Shown in pieces: positions 15,344 through 22,800 of a stretch of DNA of 34,704 nucleotides (position 1 is its first letter; the number at the start of each line of letters is the position of its first letter). Both the position numbers and the translations under genes were made by a program. The notes beneath the pieces were generated by a model. The model was not told the DNA's origin. It made no database searches and saw only the letters and a list, made by a program, of their open reading frames with translations. Source of the DNA: Candidatus Peregrinibacteria bacterium CG10_big_fil_rev_8_21_14_0_10_55_24 (GTDB lineage: Bacteria; Patescibacteriota; Gracilibacteria; Peribacterales; Peribacteraceae); contig PFDV01000013.1 in NCBI GenBank assembly GCA_002772745.1, forward strand, positions 1 through 34,704. Direction: 5' to 3'.

Positions 15344-15390
15344 GAAGAAGAAGAAGAAGAAGAAGAAGAAGAAGAAGAAGAAGAAGAAGA
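15344..15390. repeat. GAA/TTC trinucleotide microsatellite, 15.7 units
   Basis: An uninterrupted 47-bp run of GAA on the plus strand, between the decarboxylase stop (15399) and the nucleotidyltransferase promoter (-35 starting at 15278). On the strand of those genes it reads TTC. Perfect trinucleotide repeats of this length are rare in bacteria and prone to slippage. It is also translated in spurious frames as poly-Lys or poly-Phe. Confidence 0.95.
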
Positions 15391-15398
15391 CCAACGAC

Positions 15399-16895
15399 TT
15401 ACCGAGCCGCTTTCTTTCGACGAGATTCTCCGCGTTTGGGCGACTTCGTCATGGCTCCGTTTTTCCCCTTCGCCTGATCTTTCCAAATCGTATTGATATT
15501 GATGCGGTAGAGATTGCTGTAACGCTCCAGCTCGCTGGGATCCGCCATCTTGAGCACATCAAGCTCCGGCGCAAACATCTCGCTAAAACGGTCTCGGCGG
15601 CGAATTTGTGTGACGCTGCCATCCGGGCGGACCAGCACCACCGGTGCGCGACGGATGGTATTAAAGTTGTTTGCGAGCACCTGGGCATACGCACCCACAT
15701 CCATAGCAGCCAGGATATCGCCCTCTGCCAGTTTGGGCATTTCAATATCTTGCGTAATGAGATCCCAACAGTCACAGGTGTTTCCGCCTACGGTGACCTT
15801 GTGCACGCGCGGCGCGTACATACGAGATGCGGGAAGAATGTCGTAACAGACGTCTTTCTGAACCAATGCGTCGGGAATGAAGTTATACGTAGACCCATCG
15901 GCGATGATCATGCGCTTGCGGCCGAATATCTGCTTACTGGACACCACTTGCATAAGACCGATTCCCGCATTCAACACAATGGCTTTCCCCGGCTCAAAGA
16001 TGAGTTTGATGGGCATCGTCACTCCATGGCGTTCCAGCAGCCGTTGGAAGTACGAGGGGAAATCTTTCATTTTCTCAATCGGGAAAGCTTCCTGATCCCC
16101 GATGGCCGCGGGGAATCCCCCGCCCAAAGAGAGCGTTTTTATCGGTATGTGTCGGTCCTGGCAGAAACGAACGATCTTCACCAGTGCGCGTGCCGTTGCC
16201 TTCAATACCCTCACGTTCTGAATGTATCCCCCCATAAAATGGAAACCACGGAAATCTACGAATGGCGTACGGGCAGCCACCTCGATGGCATGGTGGATCT
16301 GCTGGATAGGGATGCCGTACTTGTTGCCCTTCGTCGAATAATTGCCCACCTGCAACATGGGATTCACCCGCAGTACCGTGCGCACTTGTGTCCGCAATTT
16401 CTTGGCTGCCAACCCTATGCGGTAAAGATCTTCGATGCTGTCCGCTGTAATGCTCTGCACTCCCATTTTGACGGCGAAGAGAAGATCATTATCCGTCTTG
16501 TAGAGATTTGTGAACGAAAGCTGCCGGGGCTTGAGGTCCGCAAGGAGTCCCAGAATGAGTTCGCCGACACTGGCGCAGTCCAGTTCAAAACCCTCCTCCT
16601 GAGCCATACGAAGAATTGCCAAGTTGCTGTTGCACTTCACCGCGTACTGGAGTTTTACATCTTCCCCGAACGTTTTTTTAAAACGGCGAAATCGATCACG
16701 AATCTCGCTTTCCACCATTACGTACACCGGCGTGCCGTACTTCTGAACAATCCGATCCACCGGCACTCCCTCCACGGTCATCATTCCCCGAATATCCACA
16801 TCAAGAAACTTCTTCCATCGCTCCCGTATGTACCGGTGAGCTCTCATGCGTCGCCGTGCGTGGTGAGAGGAGCTTCCTCCCGCAGGTACGTTCAT
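15399..16895 (-). CDS. Fold-III PLP-dependent decarboxylase, probable arginine decarboxylase
   Basis: A 498-residue alanine-racemase-fold amino-acid decarboxylase (DapDC/ODC/ADC superfamily). The PLP lysine is in KLQYAVKCNSNLAIL. The barrel carries FRGFHFMGGYI, the glycine-rich phosphate-binding segment LSLGGGFP, and EPGKAIVLNAG. The C-terminal domain has the substrate-binding GNTCDCWDLI and the MDVGAYAQ motif. Motifs alone do not fix the substrate among arginine, ornithine, diaminopimelate and carboxynorspermidine. The neighbouring agmatine deiminase and carbamoylputrescine amidase make arginine decarboxylase (agmatine formation) most likely. The basic C-terminal tail (KSPKRGESRRKKAAR) is unusual. 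It lies 105 bp downstream of the DHS-like gene in the same direction but has its own -10 box, TACAAT at 16915-16910. Confidence 0.82.
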   Translation of the reverse strand: MNVPAGGSSSHHARRRMRAHRYIRERWKKFLDVDIRGMMTVEGVPVDRIVQKYGTPVYVMVESEIRDRFRRFKKTFGEDVKLQYAVKCNSNLAILRMAQEEGFELDCASVGELILGLLADLKPRQLSFTNLYKTDNDLLFAVKMGVQSITADSIEDLYRIGLAAKKLRTQVRTVLRVNPMLQVGNYSTKGNKYGIPIQQIHHAIEVAARTPFVDFRGFHFMGGYIQNVRVLKATARALVKIVRFCQDRHIPIKTLSLGGGFPAAIGDQEAFPIEKMKDFPSYFQRLLERHGVTMPIKLIFEPGKAIVLNAGIGLMQVVSSKQIFGRKRMIIADGSTYNFIPDALVQKDVCYDILPASRMYAPRVHKVTVGGNTCDCWDLITQDIEMPKLAEGDILAAMDVGAYAQVLANNFNTIRRAPVVLVRPDGSVTQIRRRDRFSEMFAPELDVLKMADPSELERYSNLYRININTIWKDQAKGKNGAMTKSPKRGESRRKKAAR

Positions 16896-16909
16896 TGCTT
16901 AACTACGCA

Positions 16910-16915
16910 ATTGTA
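16910..16915 (-). promoter_or_regulatory. -10 box before the decarboxylase gene
   Basis: TACAAT on the minus strand, 14 nt before ATG 16895, in the gap after the DHS-like gene. The -35 is weak. Confidence 0.4.
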
Positions 16916-17000
16916 AATAAACAGCGCAGGAGTATAGAACTCCAAACCCACGACGCAAGAAAAAATTTTCCGCAGGATGCGGGTGGGGAGCCGGGTGCCA

Positions 17001-18101
17001 TCAAAGATCCAACAGTACAGCTGCAATCCATGGGAATGCGACCGTCACGTCGCTCTGGATAATCTGGTAGTAGCTCTTCGTGGAAAGTTTGTCCCAGGTG
17101 ATCTTTTCCTTGCCGCCAGCACCCGAATAGGAGCCGTACGACATCGGCGAAGAACCGATTTCAATGAATCCGGCCCAATCGCGCACCTTGGGGTAACGCA
17201 AATCATGCCGGAGGGAGGGGACGACGCAGATGGGGAAATCCGCGGAAATGCCGCCGCCCAACTGCAAGAAGGCAACCGGATGATCTTGGGAAACCTTGCC
17301 ATACCACTCATAGAGGAAGGTGAAGTACTCCAAACCGCCCTTCAGAATCTTTGGATCCAGAACAGGACCGCCATTCTTGCGGTACTTGCCGTCATACGTG
17401 TAGCTGGCAAAGATATTGCCCATGGTGGAATCCTCAAACCCCGGAATCACGATGGGAATGTCCTTTTTATACGCCGCATACGTCCAACTGTCGCTCTCGT
17501 TGGCGAGCGGATCGGGTTTGATGAGTTTTTCGGCGTACAGTCTCCGGAAGTACTCATGGGGAAAGAACCTCTCCCCTTTCTTCTGGGCATGTTCCCACAT
17601 ACGCAGCAGATGCGGTTCCATGATGCGTACGCTCTCGTCTTCCGGCAGAAAAGTATCCGTGATGCGTCGCAGCCCCGCATCGCGGAGTTCCGCCTCCTGC
17701 TCCGGCGTCAGTTCCGTGTAACGGGGAATGTACGCGTAGTGGGAATGCGCGACGTAACGGTAGTAGGATTCCTCGTGATTGGCTGCCGTTGCAGAGACCA
17801 GATGGACTTTGCCCTGACGAATGAGCTCGGCCAGCAGAACACCGATCTGGAATGAACTCAATGCCCCGGCAATGGTCACCACAAGCTTGCCGCCATTCTC
17901 TATATGCTGCTTCAGCCAGAGAGCAGCTTGGAGTGTGGCCCCGCCATTACAGTGCTTCAGTGTGGCTTCGGCAAAATCGCTCACAGGATGCTTGCTCTTT
18001 TTGACAAACGGAAGAATGGATCCCGTGCGCCTGAGTTGCCGGGATTCGGGGACAATGTGCTTACGGAGCGACGGAGAAAGCTGGTCGAACTTCTTTTTCA
18101 T
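17001..18101 (-). CDS. Deoxyhypusine synthase-like protein (possible homospermidine-type synthase)
   Basis: A 366-residue member of the deoxyhypusine synthase (DHS) superfamily, an NAD-dependent aminobutyl transferase acting on spermidine or putrescine. Family features are a TIAGALSSFQIGVLLAELIRQGKV nucleotide-binding start, VIPGFEDSTMGN, FLQLGGGISADFPICVVPSL and SYSGAGGKEKITWDKL. In eukaryotic DHS the catalytic lysine follows GGG (GGGVAKHH); here that place reads GGGISADFP, so the enzyme-imine lysine is missing at the usual position. Bacteria lack eIF5A, so a polyamine substrate such as putrescine is more likely. The start is taken at 18101 because CATATT ends 6 nt upstream; the frame is open to 18389 but would run under the divergent amidase gene. 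Function within the polyamine locus is inferred. Confidence 0.82.
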   Translation of the reverse strand: MKKKFDQLSPSLRKHIVPESRQLRRTGSILPFVKKSKHPVSDFAEATLKHCNGGATLQAALWLKQHIENGGKLVVTIAGALSSFQIGVLLAELIRQGKVHLVSATAANHEESYYRYVAHSHYAYIPRYTELTPEQEAELRDAGLRRITDTFLPEDESVRIMEPHLLRMWEHAQKKGERFFPHEYFRRLYAEKLIKPDPLANESDSWTYAAYKKDIPIVIPGFEDSTMGNIFASYTYDGKYRKNGGPVLDPKILKGGLEYFTFLYEWYGKVSQDHPVAFLQLGGGISADFPICVVPSLRHDLRYPKVRDWAGFIEIGSSPMSYGSYSGAGGKEKITWDKLSTKSYYQIIQSDVTVAFPWIAAVLLDL

Positions 18102-18107
18102 GCGGCA

Positions 18108-18113
18108 AATATG
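18108..18113 (-). promoter_or_regulatory. -10-like box of the DHS-like gene
   Basis: CATATT on the minus strand, 6 nt before ATG 18101, in the 93-bp divergent gap shared with aguB. Moderate match, no clear -35. Confidence 0.4.
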
Positions 18114-18179
18114 GAAAGAGACCGAAAAGCAGACTTCAATACTCGTATATTCCGCTCGAAAATTCAACAGCATTTGCCG

Positions 18180-18185
18180 TATGAT
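18180..18185 (+). promoter_or_regulatory. -10-like box of aguB
   Basis: TATGAT, 9 nt before ATG 18195. It gives the same short spacing as other genes in the window. The -35 is unclear. Confidence 0.4.
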
Positions 18186-18194
18186 TCCTCCGTG

Positions 18195-19070
18195 ATGGGA
18201 AAGCGGGTGATCATCGGCCTTGTCCAGATGGCCTGCGACCATGATGTCGCAGCGAATCTCGCAAGAGCGCAGCAGATGATTGCGGAGGCAGCGGACAAAG
18301 GAGCAAAAATCGTGGCGTTGCCGGAATTGTTTGCAAGCCCGTATTTCTGCCAGAACCCAAAAAACAACGACGCGTTCGCCTACGCACAACGGATTCCCGG
18401 TGCCATTACGAACCGACTCGCCGAAATCGCAAAGAAGTACAGCATTGTTCTCGTGGGAGGATCACTCTTCGAGAAAACCGCTGAGGGTTCGTACTACAAC
18501 ACCGCAACGGTGTTCGGCCCCGATGGGGCGATGCTTGGAACGTATCGCAAAACACATATTCCGCACGACCCTGCTTTCTACGAGCAGGATTATTTTGCCC
18601 CGGGGGACACAGGCATTCGTGTGTTTGAAACACCCTACGGCACCATCGGCGTCCTGATTTGCTACGATCAATGGTTCCCGGAAGCAGCACGCATCGCAAC
18701 GCTGCAGGGCGCAGAGATCATCTTCTATCCCACGGCTATCGCAACGTCTCCTGATATCGCCCCTGTCGATGCATCCATTCCGGAAGATTGGGAGACGATG
18801 TGGCGCGCGGCACAGGTCGGCCATGCAGCGGTCAACAACGTCTACGTAGCCGCCATCAACCGTGTTGGAACAGAGGGCAATATGCGTTTTTGGGGCGGCT
18901 CATTCGTTGCGGATCCCAACGCACGGCTCCTGATCAAAGCCGACGACACTCCGCAGATCGTCCTTGCCGAAGTTGACCTTTCCTATCCAAAGAAGATGCA
19001 ACAATCGTGGCGATTCCTTATGGAGAGGAGACCCGAAACGTACGGGGAAATTACCCAAAAGCGCACGTAG
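18195..19070 (+). CDS. aguB: N-carbamoylputrescine amidase
   Basis: A 291-residue nitrilase-superfamily (CN hydrolase) enzyme that converts N-carbamoylputrescine to putrescine, CO2 and ammonia. The catalytic triad is visible as Glu44 (ALPELFASPYFC), Lys119 (YRKTHIPHDPAFYEQDYF) and Cys156 (VLICYDQWFPEAAR). YFAPGDTG and WETMWRAAQVGHAAVNNVYVAAINRVG are characteristic of the AguB branch. The length matches the family. The frame is open upstream through the DHS-like gene; ATG 18195 gives the standard N-terminus (MGKRVIIGLVQM). Agmatine deiminase follows 164 bp downstream on the same strand, supplying its substrate. Confidence 0.95.
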   Translation: MGKRVIIGLVQMACDHDVAANLARAQQMIAEAADKGAKIVALPELFASPYFCQNPKNNDAFAYAQRIPGAITNRLAEIAKKYSIVLVGGSLFEKTAEGSYYNTATVFGPDGAMLGTYRKTHIPHDPAFYEQDYFAPGDTGIRVFETPYGTIGVLICYDQWFPEAARIATLQGAEIIFYPTAIATSPDIAPVDASIPEDWETMWRAAQVGHAAVNNVYVAAINRVGTEGNMRFWGGSFVADPNARLLIKADDTPQIVLAEVDLSYPKKMQQSWRFLMERRPETYGEITQKRT

Positions 19071-19178
19071 TCGCCTCCTTGTACAGCTCCGCCTTCAGGT
19101 CGGAGACATCTTCCGTGAAGGCAGGTGCAACACTCAACGGCCCTGCTGGGATAAGTGATGCAATGACAGATCCCCGCC

Positions 19179-19198
19179 GCAGAGTTTGCACGCTCTGC
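19179..19198. other. Hairpin in the aguB-aguA gap
   Basis: GCAGAG (19179-19184) pairs with CTCTGC (19193-19198) over an 8-nt loop. No T-run follows. The rest of 19071-19234 shows no gene. A similar CTCTGC/GCAGAG stem forms the terminator after aguA. Confidence 0.3.
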
Positions 19199-19234
19199 AC
19201 AAGACCTCTTGATCATTATCAACGAGGCGGTAGC

Positions 19235-20317
19235 ATGCCGCCGATGTCGTCCCTCTCTCCGTTGATACCTGGTTCCCCCGCCGCCGAAGGTTTCCGCATG
19301 CCGGCAGAGTGGGAACCACATGAAGCTACTTGGCTTTCGTGGCCGCATAACCATGTCACATGGGGAGATCACCTCGAAGGTGCCGAGGCTACGTATGTCA
19401 AAATCATTTCCGCTCTCACGCCGCACGAAACCGTGCACGTGCTGGTTGCAAATTCGGCGGTACACCAGCGCGCTCAACAACAACTGAGCAGCATACGCAA
19501 TGACCAACATCTTGTGTTCCATGACATCGATGCGGGAGACACTTGGTTCCGTGATTACGGTCCCATTTTCCTCACCCGAGAGAAACCTCGGCACGAAATC
19601 GCATGGACGAAATGGATATATAACGCTTATGGGAATACGTATGAGGATCTGCTCATTGGGAATGACGCACCTCACAAGATGCCATTGGATGCATGGAAGC
19701 GGTTTGATTCCGGAATGGTTCTTGAGGGCGGTTCCATTGATGTGAACGGCACGGGAACGCTGATCACCACGGAGAGCTGCCTGCTTTCGCCGGACAGAAA
19801 CCCCGGCATGACCAAAGCCCAGATCGAACACACGTTGAAAGATTTCCTTGGCGTGACAAATATCCTTTGGCTCTCCGCTGGCATCCAAGGCGATGATACA
19901 ACGGGCCATGTGGATGACATCACGCGCTTTGTGAATCAAAACACGGTTGTTACCGTAACGGAAAAGGACCCTCAGGATGCCAACTACGTCCCTCTTGCAG
20001 AAAATCTGAAGCGTTTAAAAAGCATGAGCGATGAAAGAGGTGAACCCATCACCGTGATTGAAATGCCCATGCCGAGACCCTTCTTCGTGAAGGGACGACG
20101 CATGGCGGCAAGCTACGCGAATTTCTACATAGCCAATGGAATCGTACTTGTGCCAACGTACAACCAAGAATCCGACGAGATTGCTCTGGCAACCCTGCGC
20201 AAGTGTTTCCCGGATCGCAATGCGATGGGCATTGATTGCCGAGAACTCATTTGGGGATTTGGAGCAATACACTGTGTAACGCAACAGCAACCTCAGGGTA
20301 TAGCTTTGGGAACGTGA
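19235..20317 (+). CDS. aguA: Agmatine deiminase
   Basis: A 360-residue member of the agmatine deiminase/peptidylarginine deiminase (PAD_porph) family, hydrolysing agmatine to N-carbamoylputrescine and ammonia. Family motifs are PAEWEPHEATWLSWPHN, DTWFRDYGPIFLT, VLEGGSIDVNGTGTLITTESCLLSPDRNPG, GDDTTGHVDDITRFV, YANFYIANGIVLVPTYN, and GFGAIHCVTQQQP, whose Cys is the catalytic nucleophile. The frame is open from 19007, but family homology begins after 19235, where GAGGCGG gives a plausible ribosome-binding site 4 nt upstream; ATG 19244 is an alternative. With aguB and the decarboxylase it completes the arginine-agmatine-putrescine route. A rho-independent terminator follows. Confidence 0.94.
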   Translation: MPPMSSLSPLIPGSPAAEGFRMPAEWEPHEATWLSWPHNHVTWGDHLEGAEATYVKIISALTPHETVHVLVANSAVHQRAQQQLSSIRNDQHLVFHDIDAGDTWFRDYGPIFLTREKPRHEIAWTKWIYNAYGNTYEDLLIGNDAPHKMPLDAWKRFDSGMVLEGGSIDVNGTGTLITTESCLLSPDRNPGMTKAQIEHTLKDFLGVTNILWLSAGIQGDDTTGHVDDITRFVNQNTVVTVTEKDPQDANYVPLAENLKRLKSMSDERGEPITVIEMPMPRPFFVKGRRMAASYANFYIANGIVLVPTYNQESDEIALATLRKCFPDRNAMGIDCRELIWGFGAIHCVTQQQPQGIALGT

Positions 20318-20357
20318 GAGAGCAATATTCTTGTCCCTCCCGAGGGGTAGATCGCGC

Positions 20358-20406
20358 GCTCTGCACTCTGTGCCCACCATCGCAGTGCGCAGAGTTTTCT
20401 TCTCTC
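20358..20406 (+). terminator. Rho-independent terminator after aguA
   Basis: CTCTGCACT (20359-20367) pairs with AGTGCGCAGAG (20384-20394) with a two-base bulge, followed by TTTTCTTCTCTCT. Confidence 0.65.
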
Positions 20407-20433
20407 TCGCAATGTCATTGTGCCGGCGACATC

Positions 20434-20461
20434 TTGCGTACGTGTGATGGTCAACGATAAT
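20434..20461 (+). promoter_or_regulatory. Promoter of the micro-ORF / structured RNA
   Basis: TTGCGT (20434-20439), a 16-bp spacer, and GATAAT (20456-20461), located after the aguA terminator, so it would drive a separate transcript of about 160 nt. Confidence 0.5.
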
Positions 20462-20484
20462 GAAGATCTCTTTCCTCTCCCCTA

Positions 20485-20517
20485 ATGCCAAAAAAGAAGA
20501 AGGGTAAGAAGAAGTAA
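20485..20517 (+). CDS. Ten-codon lysine-rich micro-ORF
   Basis: ATG to TAA encodes MPKKKKGKKK (eight Lys in ten residues). No Shine-Dalgarno is evident in the pyrimidine-rich leader. It could be a real micropeptide, a leader peptide whose lysine run stalls ribosomes and affects the downstream hairpins, or chance. It lies at the 5' end of the candidate structured RNA. Confidence 0.35.
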   Translation: MPKKKKGKKK

Positions 20518-20590
20518 TCGCGGATGCCTCTCCATTGCACCGTACGTGGCTTGCCACGAGTCGGTTTCTCAGGGCTCTGCCCTGCTCCTC

Positions 20591-20625
20591 AAACACTTCG
20601 GTGTTTCCCCCGCAAGGGGGTTTTT
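20591..20625 (+). terminator. Tandem tetraloop hairpins with T-run
   Basis: The AAACAC-TTCG-GTGTTT stem is immediately followed by the CCCCC-GCAA-GGGGG stem and TTTTTGTTG, a strong rho-independent terminator that separates the small RNA from the lipoprotein gene. Confidence 0.8.
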
Positions 20626-20633
20626 GTTGTGCG

Positions 20634-20650
20634 AGAGGTACAGTACCTCT
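20634..20650. promoter_or_regulatory. 17-bp palindrome upstream of the lipoprotein gene
   Basis: AGAGGTAC and GTACCTCT flank a single A, 19 bp before ATG 20670. The symmetry suggests a dimeric regulator site, since a 1-nt loop does not favour an RNA hairpin. Confidence 0.4.
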
Positions 20651-20669
20651 ATTCCTATTCCCTTCAAAT

Positions 20670-21242
20670 ATGCGCATATCCTGCCTCCTCCTCATTGCAC
20701 TCCTCATTGCAAGTTGTCAGCCCGTATCTCCTGTAGCGGAGGATCCGATTGACCATGCGCTTTCCGCATGGGAATCGTCCGTACGCGATAGCGCACCCGA
20801 TTTCGACCGCACGACAATGACGCTCGTAAACACACGCGCCATCGATGCGATGCCACGGGGAACCGTCACTCCTGGCTCTCCGCTTGAGGAAGTGACGCAA
20901 CGGGCATTTGCCTCATCAGTCTCACCCGATGGGACGCAGACACTCGTTCTCCTTGCCGGTGAGGAACCCGACAGCGAAGTTCTCCTCATCGCGCAGAACG
21001 GAGAAGTTGAGCGCGTGCTCTACTGCGGGACCCCGTGCCGCTGGACGCACGTCGCGTGGGTAGATGACCATCGATTTGTCGTTGCAGGGTTGGAGGAGGC
21101 ATTCACCGAGACCGGGGAATCCCCCTGCACAGAGGGCACTCCTCTCTGTGTACAACCGGTGTACTACCTCTTCTCCCGTGGAGACGAGACTGTTGAGCGC
21201 TTTGCAGGAACACCGGTTTCGCTGCAGGAGCTACCGCGGTAG
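20670..21242 (+). CDS. Predicted lipoprotein of unknown function
   Basis: A 190-residue protein with a lipoprotein signal peptide, MRISCLLLIALLIASCQ; the lipobox LIASC places the lipidated cysteine at residue 16. The mature part has strand-rich segments such as RAFASSVSPDGTQTLVLLAGEE, EVLLIAQNGEVERVLYCG and WTHVAWVDDHRFVVAGLEEAF, a pattern like WD40/TolB-type propeller blades. Two cysteine pairs (YCGTPC and SPCTEGTPLC) may form disulfides. The frame is open from 20535, but the signal peptide fixes the start at 20670. No specific family recognised. Confidence 0.78.
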   Translation: MRISCLLLIALLIASCQPVSPVAEDPIDHALSAWESSVRDSAPDFDRTTMTLVNTRAIDAMPRGTVTPGSPLEEVTQRAFASSVSPDGTQTLVLLAGEEPDSEVLLIAQNGEVERVLYCGTPCRWTHVAWVDDHRFVVAGLEEAFTETGESPCTEGTPLCVQPVYYLFSRGDETVERFAGTPVSLQELPR

Positions 21243-21306
21243 CGATGTAAATTGCGCAAGAATGTGCTGGATCGCACGCGAACTTGTCCTATCCTCTTGC
21301 GCTACC

Positions 21307-22314
21307 ATGCGCCTCACCAGAACATTCCACGTCGTGAGCGAAGGGGAAGACGGAGCGTATGAACGCAGATCCGTTCCCACCGCCGTCCTCAAGCAAGATC
21401 TCGCAATGTGGTTCAGCAATGGCTGTACGGGATCTCTGCCGGAAGGAGTGACGCCGCTGCGCACGAGCAACCGCATCTTCGTGGTAGGAGAGGAACCGGA
21501 TGAGGGAACGCTCCTCTACCGAAACGGAGCCCGTGTCCACGAATGCACATCCGCCTATGCCGCACGGCGCAGAACCGCGCACCAGGCCGCTGCGTACGAT
21601 GCCGAACGCGAACGCGGATGCACAGCAGAACGGCAACGGGCACTCGCGAGTATGAAGAACGCAGCGACGAGGGATTGTTCGGTCCTCACGCGGGAGATTG
21701 AAGCATCGCAAGCCGCATTCGATGCACTGGATGCGCGTTTGCAACGATTGCGCGAGGAAGTACGCCACGGTTGCATTCCCGTGCTCCGCAGTACGCATCA
21801 AGCGCGCTTTTACCCCTGCAGAGCGGCGGCGAAACAGTTCGTAGGAGAGGATCTCGGCGAGGTTCTCGCTCCTCTTTCCACACTGCGGGTCAAGCCCTTT
21901 ACCGATTACCGCAGACGCATCCTGGAGCAGGCAGAAGCAATAGAGTGCATCCTGCTCAACGGAAAACTCCACAACAATCGCGCTATCCCCGCGGTGAGAG
22001 AGGCCCTCAACGCCGTGCAGGGCATACAGCTCCACGAATGCCTCCGGGAGCGCGTCGAGGAGCTACACTGGCTCCTCACCCGTTGCCCCGTGCACGGTGA
22101 CATTGCGGCATCGATTCAGGACATACGTTCCCTGGTGATGGAACCGCTGTTTGCAGAGGAAGCACGACCTCTGGACCCCGAAGATCCTCTCACGATCACG
22201 CGCACTGCACGCGACTATATGGGAACACTCCTCATGCAGTGCGGGGAGCAGAGAGAACCTCTGCTGCGCACACTGAAGTCTGAGCTCACTCCTCTCCCTG
22301 GAGCAGAGCGGTGA
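21307..22314 (+). CDS. Hypothetical protein, helical and cysteine-containing
   Basis: A 335-residue protein I do not recognise. The first 80 residues look compact (LTRTFHVVSEGEDGAYERRSV, NRIFVVGEEPDEG). Residues about 90-150 are strongly helical and Arg/Ala/Glu rich (coiled-coil-like), and the C-terminal half is helical with scattered cysteines. There is no signal peptide or membrane segment. The frame extends upstream over the lipoprotein gene. ATG 21307 is chosen because it lies after that gene's end and 11 nt after TATCCT (21290-21295). It is followed by a 145-residue gene on the same strand with its own promoter. Confidence 0.65.
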   Translation: MRLTRTFHVVSEGEDGAYERRSVPTAVLKQDLAMWFSNGCTGSLPEGVTPLRTSNRIFVVGEEPDEGTLLYRNGARVHECTSAYAARRRTAHQAAAYDAERERGCTAERQRALASMKNAATRDCSVLTREIEASQAAFDALDARLQRLREEVRHGCIPVLRSTHQARFYPCRAAAKQFVGEDLGEVLAPLSTLRVKPFTDYRRRILEQAEAIECILLNGKLHNNRAIPAVREALNAVQGIQLHECLRERVEELHWLLTRCPVHGDIAASIQDIRSLVMEPLFAEEARPLDPEDPLTITRTARDYMGTLLMQCGEQREPLLRTLKSELTPLPGAER

Positions 22315-22324
22315 TGCGCAGGTA

Positions 22325-22353
22325 TTGCTAATGCACAATAATTGTTTTACAGT
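22325..22353 (+). promoter_or_regulatory. Promoter with -10 nine nt before a GTG start
   Basis: TTGCTA (22325-22330), a 17-bp spacer, TACAGT (22348-22353), then 9 nt to GTG 22363. A good match that supports the GTG over the upstream in-frame TTG at 22342, which would precede the transcript. Confidence 0.55.
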
Positions 22354-22362
22354 AAACTTACG

Positions 22363-22800
22363 GTGACCCTCCTCTCCTCTAACCATAACGCACGCAGACG
22401 CTCAGAAGAGCACGAACCTGAGCAGATCGCCGATGATGTCTCCGCAGTGATCGACATCACGGATCTCAAGTCGCTCATCCGCGGCAACGAACGGGAACGC
22501 ACTGAAACCCTGGCACGTCTCCTGGGCATCGAGGGAACGACGCGCGAAGGGATCGCCCATGCGCTGGGCATGCTCCCCGACCTTATCCGGCTCTCGTACC
22601 GCAACTCCCGCAAAGGTTGCGCTCTCTTGCGTGAACTCAAGATGTTCCCTTCCGAGCGGATCAGGGCAGCGCAGGAATGGGTCCTGCGTGCACAAGTGCG
22701 TGCGGACGTGCACGCGCTCGTCACACAACCGCAAAGGGAGCGCCCCCAGCAGCAGACGCTCTTCGATACACGCACGGACTACCATGACTTAGGATACTGA
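22363..22800 (+). CDS. Hypothetical protein, 145 residues
   Basis: A soluble, helical, Arg/Glu-rich protein (VIDITDLKSLIRGNERERTETLARLLGIEG, LPDLIRLSYRNSRKGCALLREL). No known motif. The C-terminus (QQQTLFDTRTDYHDLGY) is polar and probably disordered. GTG 22363 is taken from the promoter position. The 3' end overlaps the convergent gene at 22789 by 12 bp. Confidence 0.6.
   Translation: MTLLSSNHNARRRSEEHEPEQIADDVSAVIDITDLKSLIRGNERERTETLARLLGIEGTTREGIAHALGMLPDLIRLSYRNSRKGCALLRELKMFPSERIRAAQEWVLRAQVRADVHALVTQPQRERPQQQTLFDTRTDYHDLGY

Larger units (their letters stand above)
20468..20625 (+). ncRNA. Candidate structured small RNA with four consecutive hairpins
   Basis: Between a promoter at 20434-20461 and a T5 run at 20621 there are four back-to-back perfect stems. 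They are CGTGG/CCACG with loop CTTG (20545-20558), CAGGGC/GCCCTG with loop TCT (20570-20584), AAACAC/GTGTTT with a TTCG tetraloop (20591-20606), and CCCCC/GGGGG with a GCAA tetraloop (20607-20620). UUCG and GNRA tetraloops are typical of stable natural RNAs. It does not look like 4.5S, 6S or RNase P RNA. The transcript would also contain the 10-codon ORF at 20485. The 5' end is inferred from the promoter. Confidence 0.5.

Noticed and set aside
15242-15394. Poly-phenylalanine N-terminal extension of the nucleotidyltransferase
   Set aside because: The promoter TTCACA-17-TACACT lies inside this stretch and 8 nt before ATG 15241. The extension is translated microsatellite with no conserved sequence.
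15240-16916. 558-codon plus-strand frame containing a poly-lysine run
   Set aside because: It is antisense to the PLP decarboxylase, whose motifs are clear on the minus strand. The poly-Lys comes from the GAA microsatellite and no family pattern is present.
18102-18389. 96-codon N-terminal extension of the DHS-like protein
   Set aside because: It is antisense to aguB and has unlikely composition; DHS homology begins after ATG 18101.
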